From Phyllostachys edulis (Eukaryota; Streptophyta; Magnoliopsida; Poales; Poaceae), in contig CM070561.1 of NCBI GenBank assembly GCA_036346405.1, positions 35,195,958-35,259,957 of the forward strand: 64,000 nt of DNA, read 5' to 3'. Each line of letters begins with the position of its first letter. Position 1 is the stretch's first letter. Positions 47,118-60,830 of this stretch are shown here, one piece after another. The position numbers and the translations under genes were made by a program. The notes beneath the pieces are model-generated. The model worked only from the letters and a program-made list of their open reading frames with translations. It had not been told where the DNA came from and made no database searches.

Positions 47118-48485
47118 AAAAAGTAATCTTCGAGATAGTAAAACGTTGAGTCCCATTTTTGGTTAGACTTTTGGAAATGGAGAGATTAGTCAAGGTTATA
47201 TATCGTCTTTTTTTTTGTTGCTCTTGTCTATACTCCATTTTAGAAGTTCTATTGGCGAAATTCCATTGCTCGTTTCAAAATGTTGTAGAAGAGATCGAAG
47301 GAAAAGATCTAGATGCATGATCCATCTCAACATAGCTAGCCTAGCAAACTAATATTCTTTACTAGGTTGCACAAGGTTTTATTTTATTTTTTACTTTTTT
47401 GCATGAAAACTGCCAGTGTGCTTACTTTTCAGCTCCCTTTCAACATAGAAGTTACTGTCACCATGGAATATGAAAATTTTGTAACTCCGCGTACAATATT
47501 ACACTCTGCATGCCCCAATTTCTCGTCTATTAACACATCAAACATAAAATTCTCGATTGGTCACTCTCTTCAGTAGTCTGTTAGTGCCGTAACTCTGAAC
47601 AGCACTGTAAGGAGCTTAAACTCATTTTTTGGTTTACGAAAACGAAGCCGGGGCGCAGGTCCGCCCCATGTTTTTTTCCCTTGAAAAAAGAGAAACGTCT
47701 GGACGGTTGAGACGAGCCATCGTCCAGCCGCGAGGAGAAGAGCTTCGTACGGGTGTCGTGTAGCATATACGCAATTATAAATAGCTTCCAAAGCTAAATA
47801 ATTCAGGTTTCGATGGACTGATCTTAGCCTGATGACAAGGCAGACAGGAGCCCAGGAGTCACGGGAGCGCTAACCCGTGATGCCCACCCGTGTCGGCGAA
47901 GGAGAAGAACATCTCTGCTGAGTCGTTAGCTTCCTGTCCGTTTCCTCGCAAAAATTATTAGTAGCGTTATTATCGACCCGTTAAACAGGGACGAGCCAAG
48001 ATAGCGCCAACTCGCCTGCGGAAGCGCGCATGCACGCACTGCATCTGATTCTGATCTTTAATGATATAAGAGGATTAGTTTACTGATGACCTGTGATATC
48101 AACCGGCACGCCAGCCTGCTCTTGCCATTTGCTAGCGTACAATTGTCAGGATTCTGGAAATGTAGTGCATGTTTTTCGTCTGGACTGATGCTAGTACATT
48201 CACTATTTGTTTATTTGTTTGTTTTTTTTGCTATGGCACTAAGTAACCTTGTCTGCGAAAAGAAGGTGCGCGGAAGATTCTAGACCTGAGCATTCTGCGA
48301 GCCGAGCTAGGTTTGTCAGGCAAAAATCCAACCACATTGGCATACCGTAGCAACGAGGATATTACCAACATTAATTAATTGAATTATTTATCTGTAATAT
48401 TTAATATAGATGATAATGTTTCTTATACATTATTCAAGGGCACCCCTCAATATTAACAATGAGAGAGATTATAAACACCCAGCAG
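47118..48485. other. Intergenic, no gene recognised
   Basis: This is mixed-composition DNA with short frames only. I see nothing that can be assigned. Confidence 0.4.
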
Positions 48486-48655
48486 TCGTAAGATTTTCTA
48501 TGACCATCCTATATGGTCGTAAGCCATTTTACTACCACTTCATGATCACAGGTTTTTCTACGATCACCTATTGATCGTAAGTTTTACTACGATCACTTCA
48601 TGGTTGTAAGCTTTACTACGACCAAATCATTTACGACCACCTTATAGTCGATAAA
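48486..48655. repeat. Cluster of short palindromes around TACGATCA/TGATCGTA
   Basis: Four to five short stem-loop motifs follow one another. Examples are ATGACCAT-CCTAT-ATGGTCGT at about 48509 and the perfect TACGATCA-CCTAT-TGATCGTA at about 48559, with weaker versions at about 48588 and 48632. Subterminal palindrome clusters of this kind are seen in some DNA transposons (CACTA type), but no CACTA terminus was found. Confidence 0.6.
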
Positions 48656-48732
48656 AACCACAAACATGTGGGTCCAATCGACTAGGGATATTTGTACACC
48701 GTGTTTTAATACACACAGTAGTTAATATGTCC

Positions 48733-49153
48733 TGTTATTTCCTGAGATTACTGCACATATTAAATCTCTGTCTCTGACATAACTGCAAGGCGACGCGGGG
48801 GATATGTCTCTGATAATAACCACTATTGAATGTGTGCATTGCATCAAACATTAAGGTGCCTCTTGATGTGGATAACTGCCACCCCTTCATACGCTATATA
48901 AGGAGTAAAGTCAGTGGACAGAGGGGAGATGAGAGATTCAATAGATACAACAAGAGACAGAAATCATCAAGCCCTAGTTTTAATGACTTCCTCCCTGTTG
49001 TAACATAATCAATACATCAACACAAGAGTAGGGTTATTATTTTCCCAAAAGAAGGCATGAACCTGTATAAAATTCTCGTGTCCTTTAATGTATGGTATCG
49101 CTCTAGGAAAGCCCCCAACATTCATTCATAGGATCGATACTAAAACATCGACA
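48733..49153 (+). mobile_element. Probable 5' LTR end of the Tat-lineage Gypsy element
   Basis: A core promoter CTATATAAGG (48894-48903) is followed by a CT-poor leader and the terminus AAAACATCGACA at 49153. That ending is usual for RIRE2/Tat-type grass LTRs and is followed by a primer-site-like sequence. The left end was not resolved; 48733 (TGTTATTTCC) is only a candidate. Confidence 0.5.
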
Positions 49154-49175
49154 ATTGATGCCGACCATGGGGAGC
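49154..49175 (+). other. Degenerate primer-binding site
   Basis: ATTGATGCCGACCATGGGGA resembles the ATTGGCGCC(A/G)ACCGTGGGGA primer-site region of Tat-lineage elements, with two or three changes. It directly follows the presumed LTR end. Confidence 0.5.
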
Positions 49176-49231
49176 TTGGATTTCTTCTTTCCTTTTCGAC
49201 AAATTATCTTTATTTCAAGTCTGATGCTTTC

Positions 49232-52200
49232 ATGGCAGTAGAGTGGAATGAGGAGAATTGGTTTGATTTGGCAGATTACGCAGGACTCGACATGGATGCC
49301 TGCTACGAGTACGAGCAGAGCATCATTTCGTCCAACGGTAATGCCAGTTCCAAAAATATTTCACCAGACCTAGAGAATCATATCACGAACAAGGTTGATG
49401 AGAGAGCCCTCTCCCCTGCAACATTGCGCCCAGATGAGGAACCAAAATTGTGAGGACCCTCGGGTTATTTCCGTAAGACCGAGGCCTTCCCGGTCTTATG
49501 GAAATAACTCTGGGCCTCAAGTAAATAAATTCCATCTTAACTTCACCTAAGTGAGAAGACCCGGTCGCACTAGAGCCCCGGTGACCATGCACACCGCCTC
49601 TTTGCGAGTATTACATGGTAGCCGGTTCTCCCAACAACCGAATACACAACTATTACAACAGTCGACCGACCAAATTCAAATAAGAACATTAAGCAGCAGC
49701 GGAAGTAAGCAAAATAAACAAAAGGTCCAGCAATGGTGTGCCCCATAACCCATGGCAACCGACTGGGTGCTAGAAATAAAACTATTCGTTAGCGTCGCCA
49801 AAATTGGCGCCAACGAACTCGTCGGGCGAAGCATCATCCTCACCTGAATTTGCAGAGCCGGGTTAAGTACAATTGTACTCGCAAGTCTTACACAAAGTAA
49901 AAATTATTTATGCTTAGAGGGTATTCAAAGGATGACATTATTGGCTTAGTTTTGCAGAAAACACAATAATTTTCATCCTACACATACTAGTTCTTCAATT
50001 GCTATTTAGAAAACAAACATTTAAAGCACAAAGTAAACATGTGATATAGTTATACATTAATAAACAATTGAATCAAACAAATACCAAAGTGACATCCCAC
50101 TTTTATGAACTAAAATGCATGAAAACCCATTCATATCGAATACCGAGTTGTAACCATGTCAATTTTAATTAAAAGTCTAACAATAATGACTCCAGAATTC
50201 AAGCGGTCGTGCGTAATCGTGGACACGACTATTCGAATAGATTTAACCCTGTAGGGGAGTACTATTTTACCCACACGACTCGATTAGCCAGTAAGCCTCC
50301 AGATAATGACACACTTTCGAAGGTATGCCGACCGAGGAAATCGAGATTCGATACTTTTTAGCAAGAAAACCCTATTGAGATAAGTTCCCCTTGCGAGATG
50401 AACCCCAAACTTAGTACAAACGACCGATAGCGCTTGCTAAAGGGCTCGCAAGTTGTGTTGGAAATACCGATGCAATGCAAACAAAGTAAAATAGTGCTCC
50501 CATACACATTATAGAAAATTGCATCGGATCCTACGAACAGATGATCAACACAAATGTCCTCACACCACCTGGGACTTAACCCAATAAAACCATCCCCTTA
50601 CTTGACCAAACAACTCCCAACCAGCGTGTGGTAGCACGAGTTTTACTTGAATTAACGACGTCACTAAAGTTCGGTCATTGTTGGTCTGGACAAGACACCC
50701 ACAAAACCAGAGTCTCGTGCATAACAGTACCCACACTAACAATCACTTGTCCAGACCCAAATCACTTTTGAAATAAACAATTTTAACTTAAGAAAAAAAT
50801 ACGAAGATCTGGATAAAAACAAAAATAAGAAAGTTTTGTGTCTCCCATAATTGACGGGTTAATCCCGGCAACCGATCTAACGCAAACCTAGACTCGCAAG
50901 GCTAAGCAACCCCATATATATAATATGTATTTCACACAAGCTAACTTAAGCATTCATGTACTGGATTAATTCAAGGATAACCTCATGAATAGGACATAAC
51001 TAGCTACACATCACAAAAATATCGACATAACAAAATAGCATGCAAGCAATATCATTGCATTTCAATTAACTAACTTAGCAAAATTGGGATCAACATGATG
51101 CAAAATAAAGTTCAAATGATTCTTGCCTTGCTGGAAGTCAAGTTGCTCGCTCTCGGTGGCGTAGGCGTCTACGTCGAGCACTTTGGATTCTATATAAACA
51201 TGACATCGAATCAACACCGAGAAAAACCTCAAAATTCAAATTGCTCAAAAATGTATGAGATTTTTACAGTAGCTAATTTATGTTTTTATATGAATTTAGG
51301 TGGAAGAATTATTCCATTTGGAGTTAGTATGTGAAAGCTATAGTAGTTTGAAAATAAGATTTCTGGAAAATGCTGAAAAATGCGATCCGTTACTGTTCAT
51401 CTGATTTTAATTATTTAGTGAAAATTTGTAGAGTAGTGGTGGAGAAAAGGATTACATAGATAAATAGAGGATATATTTATAAGACCACAATAATTTGGTT
51501 CAACTCATTTAGAGTTCAGAAGCATTTTCTATGAATTCTCAAAGTTAATAGCATTTTCTAGTGCAAAAATATTTCGGTTTTTGGATCAATCTCCAAAATT
51601 AATATTTTCTGTGACAGTGACATGTTTGAAACCTATCTCATTTTAAATTACAATAAAAATAAAAATTATCAAAATTGGTTTCACTTGATTTGGAGTTTAT
51701 TTCAATTAGATATGAATTTTTGAAGTTAAATGAATTTTTAGTGTATAAATTATTGATTTCCGAATTTTCCTTAAGCATTTTATACCTTTTTTACCGAAGT
51801 CAACCTAGATTTTCCCACTGACAAGTGGACCCAGCACAAACTTATTTGTTTTTCTTTTAATTCCCGATTTAAAACCTCCTGACACGTGGGCCCCATCTGT
51901 CATAGAGTCGGCGCACGGGAATAGTGCATGGACCAAGGTCCATGCACTTGGGCCACCGGCGCATGCCCCCGTGAACCACACACTTACGCCATGGGCCCAC
52001 CTATCATAGTCTACGGCTACTCATTTAATCCATTAATCACTGGATTTTCGACAAAGATTACATATTAAAGGCTAATGATTGCGATTAAGCCCTAATGGCC
52101 TGCTACAGGAGCTGTCGGAGCGTGCCACGTGCTCGCGCGTTTGGTCGTGAGATGGCCTAGTAGCTCGCCAGCGCTGTGGGTCTCGACAGCACGAATAAAG

Positions 52201-55200
52201 GGTCGGAATGGAAAGCTATTAGCCATGCGCACCTCAAGGTGGCGGTGGTGGCGATGGTCGGGGCGACTGCACTGCTGACTAGCGAGAAGAAGAAGCGGGT
52301 GTGCCTCAGCCAAACATGCATGCAAGAATTAAGTTCAGCAGCATTCAAGTAAGTGGGTGCCAAAGACTCTACGACACACAAGGATGCTACCTGAGCAAAT
52401 AAGGTGGTTGGAGATGCTCGGATGTTGGCCGGCGACGAAGAAGGCGACGACAGTGAATAGGTCCAATGTGGGGAGGTCCACCTGAGGAAGGAGAAGCGAA
52501 ACTAGCTGTCGGAAAAGCTTGAGAGGATCTAGGAGATGGTGTGAACACGTGTAATTTGGCAATGCCTTACCAGATCGGCGTCGAAGATGAAACTAAGGTT
52601 CTTCGGCTAAAATAGGGGAACTCTAAAATTCACGGGCTCCTGCGATGAATTAAGGAATTGAGTTGAGAGGATCTCATTGTCATACATAAAGGCACATGGT
52701 GACGCACAAGGGGGAATATAATCCTCACCGGAGACACGAATTGAGAAGAGTTGTAGGCGCGGGCGCGCTTTGGAACGCCGAGGACGTCGGTGGTGGTTTG
52801 GGAACTACAAGCGATGACAGAGTTTGGAATAAGCAAAAATGGAAACTGCAAGGAAGAGTGAGTACAAGGGATGTTAGAACTTCGAGCTTACCCGAGCGAT
52901 GAGCAAGAGAGAGCGCCCCTCTCCTCAGCCGAAAAGAGGAGAAGTGAGGAGGAACGAGGGCAGGAGGGGTGTTTAGCTCGGGGAGATGACGGGAATGGAG
53001 ACGACGTCAAGTGGGGATGCACTAGGGTTGCTCAGTTTGGGCGGTGCGGCCATGGCGTTGACGGGCGTTTGTAGCATGCCACGGGCGCATGGCGATGAAG
53101 CTCTGCGAGCCAATGGGTCGCTCACGCGAGGAGGAAGAGGAAGCTGACAAATGGGCCCGCCTCATCGGCGACACAAAGCGGCACGAGCCGGAGTGTGGTT
53201 CGGACCAGGTATAGCTTGGCGGTTCGACCAAATCAAGAGACTAGGGTCTGACTTGAGTTAAACAGTGTGGGTTGAGTCCAAAGTTTGACTGAGATTTTAA
53301 ACTCAAACCCCCTACTTTGACCGTGTGCTAATAATAGCAAATAAATTCCTAAAAATATGAAATAAATCAGGGAGGTTCCTGGAATGTCCTAGTACTCATA
53401 TAAATTTTGAAACCTCACTGTTCAAGTTTTTTTTTTGTCTTAGTTTAAATTCAAACCTAGAATAGGTTGTTGAAATGAGTTTGAATTTTCTGTGCGTTAG
53501 GTTAAGTTCCAAAATTTTGGGAAAAATATATTAATTCATTATAAATAGTATATTATTTAAATAAATTATTTCCCAGAGGTCTTTATAAGCATTATTTCTA
53601 GTTTCTTTTTGGTGAGTTGATTTGAGTTATAGATTTAATCTTTGAATGAGATTTTTCAAGTGCAATAATTAATGCAAATGCTTAAAAAAAACAATATGCA
53701 TGCTAATGAGTTGCATATTAATTACATTAACTAAAATGTGGATGTACAAAAATCCTCAAAGGGCAAGGGTCCAACTGACCAGGATTAGGATCGCCCCACG
53801 GAGAGTGCTGAACACAGTGAGGGTTCCTCCTCTAAACATTCAAGCTCGTTTAAGACCGTCTGATCTGGCACAGCAAGTCCTGGAATCCATGATTCTGAGA
53901 CTCGATCAACACCTGATAACCGTCACCCTTCGTCTACCCCCACATGGTGTGTGGTCGAACCTGCTTCACCTGCGGATTCAACCATACTCCCACAGGATTC
54001 ACCTTCAACCGGAGATGGTTATAACCCGAAATTCCCCTTCCTCGAGCGGATTACTCCAAGTCGCGAGGCGTTGTCCTTCAACTACTCCTCAAGTCAGGAG
54101 GACTCAGTAGCGAGTCAGGACAACAGCTCCCAGGAGGTCTTTGTGCTTCCCTCAGATCCTAATCTCTCTCTAAGAGACAAGACTTGGATTGCTTCCGATC
54201 GCGCATCCGCTTCGAGCTCTCGTGGTGATGGCGAGAACACCTCTGGTGACGACCAGGATCTCCACATTCATGAGTGTGGCCGAAATCCTAGAAGTGATCT
54301 CTCTCTACTAAGACACACTCTGGCTAACCCAGATGTCATGATCCTGAAACCGCCAAGAGAAGAAGAATTGCTACCCAGAGATCTTTACATGGGCATACCC
54401 AATACTAGTCAAAGGAAGCTCAAGAACTTCAACGAATTAATGATCTGATCGAAAACCCATCTCACGAGCTTGGACAAGTGCCAGGCCACGACCTCTTCAC
54501 TCTAGAGATCACACAAAGACTTTGGGACACAATGATCAGACTTGAGTGGAATCGACAACACCATCCTGGAAGTTGTACCGAGACAACTCTATCGAATGCC
54601 AGTTGTTCGAACAACTCTCCTCATGGAGAACGATAGGACCATAGATTTGGTCGATCTCTCGACCACAACATTGGTCGGAGAAGAGTTCCACGAAAACTGG
54701 TGATCGATAAGCTCCTAGGGGAGGTGGTCGTTCACCACTTCTTCCAAGAAATCTGCATCAGCAGATGGAGCAGGAGGAGTATTATCCTTGTAGGACCGAG
54801 ATCTATGATAGATCAGGTCCATTTACCACTGGGTATCGTCGAGTACGATCGTCTGGTGATGTCAACCATTCTTTCCCGCAAAGAAGGCATTATGTTAGCA
54901 TTACCGAGTGTCGGACGTTTTCGCTTGACCTTCGAGCAGTCTGTTGGCTGCCCCGATTTCTACCTGTGAACATGGAGAAGTTTGATGGGTCACAAAATCC
55001 CATCAAGTTTATTTAAATATATACCATCACAGTTCGAGCAGCAAGAGGAGAACATGTCATGGCCAACTACCTTCCTATGGTGCTCGAAGGATCTGCTTGA
55101 TTGCGGCTGTTAAATAAGCCACAAGAGTCGATCTATTCGTGGTAGCACCTCTGTGACCTACTGCTAGCTTACATCCAGGGCTCTTACAATCGCCCTGGAA

Positions 55201-57707
55201 AGGAGGATGACCTGCACATAATGCGATATAATTCTCATGGCCGACCGCTATGTGACAGCAGCAGAAGCGGTTGAGTGGAATTACACGATTGATTGTGACG
55301 ATAAGGACACTTGAGGAGTGGGCGAAGGCAGCAAGAAGAAAGATAAAAGGCTGGGAAATCCAAGAGCGAGACTAAAATCCAAAAACCTCAAGTCAAAATC
55401 TCTAAAGAGCTCTTAGCCATGAGCGACAAGGAGCCTCGGAGCTCCAAACCATACTCCGATCGGGAGAAAGGCTAACGCTCCGAACGGAAGAACGACAAGC
55501 CTAGGTGGTGTCCTTTTCACAAAAAAGAAGGACACGACCTTCACCGCTGCCAAGTTTTTGAACGGAAACTTGAGGATTACTACTTCGGCAAGGGACCGCT
55601 TCGTACACACGAAGAGGTGAGACAAATGAGTGGTAAAAAACAATTGGATGTTGATAAGGAGATGCCGTTTCAAGATCCAAAACACACCATCGTTCACATC
55701 TATGGGGGATCTTCAGCATATGAGTCGAAACGACATCTCACAGATGTCGAACATGAGGTAAATTCTATCGACCCTTCTCTTGTCAATAAAATATCGAAGT
55801 GTTCGAAAATCACCATCTCTATTGAGAAAGGTGACTGTCCGATCCCTTCTACTCGGACTGGTCATTTTTCAATCATGGTCGAGCCCACCATCAACAACTA
55901 TCGAGTCAATCGAGTGTTAGTTGATGATGGAAGTTCATTAAACATACTCTTTACGAGTGCCCTGGACGAAATACAAGTTCTCAGGACAAAGATGAAACTA
56001 GTATGATACTCATTTCACGGGATCGCACCGAGATCTTCGGCCAAACCTATAGGTCAAGTTTCCCTTCCTGTTATGTTTGGGTCACCAAACAATTTCAGGA
56101 CGAAGAAAATCTCTTTTGATGTGGTCGATTTCGACACAACATACAATGTCATTCTTGGTCGACCAATTCTGACACGATTCCTAATAACTGCTTATTATGG
56201 TTATCAATGTCTTAAGATGCCATGTCCCAAAGGAGTAATCATAGTCAGTTTTGATAAAAATATGACACTTATATGCGACCGTAAGTCCTCCGAGATGGTT
56301 AGCCAAATACCAACTCGATAAGCAAGCAAAGTGCAACCTTCGACCAAGCAGTCGAAGTCTAAAGTTACACCAAAGCCGAACGACCAAGTCAAAAAAGTTC
56401 CACTGAATTCAGAGGAGCTTTCAAAGACCGTTCGCATCGGAGTCGCTCTCGACCTCGCATAGGAAGACGCTTTCATCACCTTCATTTGAGCAAATACAGA
56501 TGTCTTCACATGGCAAGCATCCGACATGCTCAGAGTCCCCAGGGAAGTAATCGAGCACAGGCTAGCTCTACGGCCTGACAAGAAGCCCGTAAAACAAAAA
56601 TTATGGAGATTTGCACCTGATCGACGAGATGCTATTAAATCAGAATTGGACAAGCTATTTAAGGCGGGTTTCATAAAAGAGATTGACCACCCAGAATGGT
56701 TGGCTAACCCTGTAATGGTTAGGAAGTCTAATGGTAAATGGCGTACGTGTGCAGACTTTACTGATCTAAATAAAGCTTGTCCGAAGGATGATTTTCCCCT
56801 TCCTGATATCGACCAGTTAGTTGATTCTACTGCTGGTTGTGAAATATTAAGTTTTCTAGATGCATACTCTGGTTATCATCAGATAAGTATGTGTTTAGAT
56901 GATGAAAAAAAACTGTATTTGTTACACCATTTGGAATATTTTGCTATGTCAAAATACCATTTGGTTTAAAAAATACTAGTCCTTCTTTCCAACGCTTGAT
57001 GCAAAAGACCTTCCTTCCTCAACTAGGTCGAAACTTGGAAGCCTATGTTGATGACCTGGTCGTAAAAACATACATGTTCTTAATCATATTTTTCGACCTA
57101 CAAGAAACGTTTGCCAACCTCAGGAAACACTAATTGAAACTCAATCCTGAGAAATGTGTGTTCAAAGTCTCTTTAGGAAAATTACTTGGATTCCTTGTCT
57201 CTACATGAGAAATCGAAGCAAACCCTAGAAAGATAAAGACCATTGAACAAATACACCTTCCAACTACAAAGAAAGAAGTCCAGAAACTCACAGGATGCTT
57301 AGCGATTTTAAGTCATTTCATCGCACGACTGGGAGAAAAGAGACTCCCTTTCTTTAAACTTATGAGGAAACATAAGGGTTTCGAGTGGTCAGAGGAGGTA
57401 AATAAAGCCTTCGAGGATGTCAAGAGATATCTTACGAGTGCCCCTGTTCTGATTTCTCCTAAACCAGAAGAAACACTCTTAATATATCTAGTTGCTACGC
57501 CACAAACAGTAAGCAAAATACTGGTCGTCGAACGTGAAAACATTCAACGACCAGTTTATTACATTAGTGAAGTTTTACATGGACCTAAGGAGCGTTACCC
57601 TCAGGTCCAAAAACTTCTATATACCCTTCTTATGTCTTCGAGGAAACCGATGTGTTATTTCCAGGCATACAAGTTAATCGTGCTGTCTGAAGAATCTAGG
57701 CCCCATT
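49232..57707 (+). pseudogene. Tat-lineage Gypsy gag-pol, interrupted and decayed
   Basis: The 5' gag starts near 49232 (MAVEWNEENWFDLADYAG). It is split at 49449-53748 by a solo LTR and resumes at 53754; an in-frame stop (QD-stop-DRP) follows near 53785. The middle gag includes HTLANPDVMILKPPREEEL. The zinc-knuckle-like CPFHKKEGHDLHRC lies at about 55509-55550. Protease has VLVDDGSSLNILF at about 55914 and FDTTYNVILGRPIL. Reverse transcriptase (56590-57070) has LWRFAPDRRDAIKSELDKLF, GKWRTCADFTDLNKACP and the catalytic AYVDDLVVKT at about 57041. RNase H begins near 57480. Lesions include an A-run frameshift near 56907 and stops near 57131 and 57205. FTDLNKACPK and the DDGS protease place it near RIRE2/Grande (Tat). 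Integrase is missing. Confidence 0.88.
49449..53748 (-). mobile_element. Giant solo LTR, 4300 bases, AAAAT target duplication
   Basis: On the plus strand it starts TGTGAGGACCC and ends GTGGATGTACA. It is flanked by AAAAT on both sides (49444-49448 and 53749-53753), inside the Gypsy gag. Its orientation is minus: the conserved block ATTCGAATAG with GTCCACG is read in reverse at about 50203-50285. The sequence is related to the giant LTRs at 14441 and 15380 but lacks their GGACCTCC arrays. No internal domain or second LTR is present. The frames in its GC-rich part (51880-53300) have no family features. Confidence 0.85.
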
Positions 57708-58920
57708 TGTAGTGTTTTGGTAATTATAGACAACCACGTGTGTTGTACTAACTTGTTTTTGTCAAGAAGCTAAAAGGGTTATTCTCGGACAAAGATGAAA
57801 GAGTGCTAAAGGATATCATCTAGCTCAAGGCAAAGGTATCTAGTTAATAGGATATTTTTCATAGTTTTACCGGTCTAGGAGAATGAAGGATAAAAGACCG
57901 GATTGCTAGAATAGGAAACCGTACTATGAAGAAGGATCAAATGACTAGTAGCTTGAAAGCAAATGATGCCACACATGCTCAATCTGACTTGGATTAATTC
58001 TCAGTTTCATTTGGAATAGTCTGGCCATAATTTATATGTGTTTTATTTGCACGGCCGGACTGACCGCCGTTTATGGTCTGGACTGACCGGATCCCCAGAT
58101 CAACCCCACGGTTAGCTTTTTACAGAAAGCTCCTTTTCTATGTTTTCAATGATCGGACTAACCACTGGTATATGTCTGGACCCCCGATTTGGGTTGCTTG
58201 GTCAGTTTTTTTTTCCAGAAAAGGGAGTTTTTCATGTTTCACATTAAAACTTCAGGCTGGACTAACTGCAGGTATTAGTCCGGACTAAATGCAGGTATTA
58301 GTTCGGACTGACCGGACCTCCGGGTCAAGTGACCCGATCAGCTTTTTTTCAGAGAAGGATTTTTTTGTGTCTTGCTACTACTTCTAAAGCCGGACTGACC
58401 GTAGGTGTTACCCTGGATTGATCGAACCGTTGGTCGATCAAAGCGGTCAATCTTTTCCAATAGCATGTTCTTTATCTGGTTTGGATTTCTTGAGTCCGGT
58501 TTGACTGGACCGCAAGTGGTGGTATGACCGGACATGTCTTAACGAATAGTTTCTGTGCATTAAATGCAGAGTAGTCGACCGTTATTTCTCAGCACCGATT
58601 GACTGGCCACATACCGGTGGTCTGACTGGACTTGCTGTTTCTTATAGGATTTCGTGCTTTAACGGCTGGTATAGTGAGTGAAGGTTATAAATACCTCACC
58701 CACTACAGCAAGAGAGTTTTTAAGAACCACAGTGAATACTCTTGAGCTCTTTGCTAGTTCATCCACTCTTTGAGAGCATTAAAATCATCTTGCAAATTCT
58801 TGAGATTTTTTCAAGTGCTTTGAGTAGAGTTTGATCTTTGTGGCACTTGAGCATCTTGAAGTGAAGAATCATTGGTTCATTACTCTTGGATATTGCCGTC
58901 TCCTAGATGGCTCGGAGTTG
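57708..58920 (+). mobile_element. Copia LTR remnant inside the Gypsy pol
   Basis: It begins TGTAGTGTTTTGG. Its U3 (58045-58640) carries about seven copies of a (C)CGGACTGACCG-type motif, and a TATA box (TTATAAATA) lies at 58685. It ends abruptly at CTCGGAGTTGTG, at a point corresponding to the middle of the Copia LTR at 21969-22898, so the right part is missing. On its right the Gypsy RNase H resumes. A target duplication was not found. Confidence 0.55.
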
Positions 58921-59195
58921 TGTCAGTGATCGACGACTACTTGTGAAAGAAGACTCTCAAGTGGTCGTAAATCAGGTCAGAAAAGAGTACCAATGCTCTA
59001 ATCCGGCCATGTCTCAATACTTATCGGAAGTCAGAAAGCTTGAAAAGCATTTTTTTCGATTTCGAGGTACAATATATCCCTCGAAAGGATAATTTCCTCG
59101 CTGACCAGTTAACTCGAATAGCTTCTTCCTAATTAGAAGTACCACAAGAAGTCATCTTGGAACAACTCCAGAAGCTGTCCCTGGTCGAAATGTTG
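58921..59195 (+). pseudogene. Gypsy RNase H remnant
   Basis: In the plus strand, SDRRLLVKEDSQVVVNQVRK and YLSEVRKLEKHF match the C-terminal RNase H domain of Tat-lineage elements. Stops follow shortly (near 59089). This is the downstream part of the polyprotein pseudogene that ends at 57707; a stretch between them has been lost. Confidence 0.7.
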
Positions 59196-59313
59196 GGGTA
59201 CGGGTAGGCTACGATAGCAACAAATTAAAAACTCTACCACATAAACCAGAAAGCCAAACAATTAGATGATCACAGATTGTTACCACCTGATGCACAGAGC
59301 AGCGGAAGAAGAT
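59196..59313. other. Possible start of another LTR
   Basis: TGTTGGGGTACGGGTAGG has the form of an LTR start and occurs where the RNase H similarity ends. After about 118 bases it is interrupted by the giant LTR at 59314. It may be the 3' LTR of the Gypsy element or a separate insertion. Confidence 0.35.
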
Positions 59314-60502
59314 GTGACACCCTGATTTTCAGAGCCTTTTTGAAAATAAAAAGAACCATTTTGTTTGGATGAGAATTCAAAGCTTAACTTGAGATTTTCA
59401 GAATCTGGGTGTTTAAAATGATTAAACCGAACTTCAACTAACTCTATAGTTTGGTTCTTTTGTGTCGCTTGAGCTCTCGAGCTATCTCTTCCTTTCTCTC
59501 GCTAGTTCTTCCCTCCTCTTATGCTCAAATTTTTTCTTTCCGCACCTCCTCTCTAGTTCCCTTCTGCTTTTGACCTCTCCTTCGGGTCACAACTACCCCT
59601 GAGATGCCCTAAGCTCAGGTTTGTGTTTCAAATATCTTTGATCTCTGAAATCTAAATTTTGGTATTTAACTCCCCTTCTGGACCTCTCTTGTTTGGGCAT
59701 TCCATCATGCCCATATCTTCCTCTTGCTGGGCCATCTCTTGGAGCCCAGATCCTCCTGTGTCTGGAACTCTCTTGCTAGTCTAGACCTCTTGTGTGTCAA
59801 GACTACCCTTGTATTTGGACTAACTCTTTGTTGGTTTGAACCTCTTGTGGTTTAGACCTCCTTCTTTGCGGACATTTCTTTTATGTCCGCACCCTCCCTT
59901 GCTTGTACGCTCCTTTATGCCTGCATTCTCTCGTGTTCATTCGGACCTCCACAGGTCCACTTGAACTTTCCTCTTGTTCATATAGACCTTCTATGCCCAC
60001 CTAAACTTTCCGTGTGTTCCTAAGGACCTCCTTGGTCCTTCATCCTGGCAGTCAAGACCTCCCCGGGTTCATCCTGACTGCCTAGACCTTCTCTGGACCA
60101 CTTTCCGTGGATCTCCTCTGTTGGGTTCCTCCCCCTAAGAAACCCCTCCGTTCAGGCCTTCTTTCGTCTGGATCTAATGGTCCAGATCTCACCTTCGCTT
60201 GGATCCAAAGGTTCGAACCTCGTTTGTGTTGTCCTCCTCTGGTCCAGACCTCCTTGGGTCTAGATCTCCCAAGAACTTGGACCTCCCTGGGTCCAATTCT
60301 TCCCCTTGGGTTTCCTCTGGCTTACAACCTCCCCAAGGCTGCGCCACCCTCATGCTCATCTGACTTCCTTTGGGATCCTGTTGAAGCTTTTCGTGTTTTC
60401 TTAGACTTCCTTCGTTGCTTGTAGCCTTGAAACCTTCTCTAGAGGTTCACTTCAAGACAAATTTGTGGTACCACTCGCACCATGCGGTACTACCGCTTCT
60501 TC

Positions 60503-60830
60503 GGACCTCCCCTTACCTTTATTGGACCTCTCCGCGTCCTTAGGACCTCTCCATGTCCTCTAGGACCTCCCCTTACCTTTATTGGACCTCTCCGCGTCCT
60601 TCAGGACCTTTCCATATCCTCTAGGACCTCCCCTTACCTTTATTGGACCTCTCCGCGTCCTTCAGGACCTCTCCATGTCCTCTAGGACCTCCCCTTACCT
60701 TTATTGGACCTCTCTGTATCCTTCAGAACCTCTCCATGTCCTCTAGGACCTCCCCTTACCTTTATTGGACCTCTCCGCGTCCTTCAGGACCTCTCCATGT
60801 CCTCCAGGACCTCCTCTTTGTCTATTTGCA
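60503..60830. repeat. Tandem array of 60-61-base units, five copies
   Basis: Unit starts (GGACCTCCCCTTACC) fall at 60503, 60563, 60624, 60685 and 60746, with a partial sixth at 60807. Each unit contains three GGACCTC-type motifs. Units differ at one to three positions, which indicates recent expansion. Confidence 0.95.
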
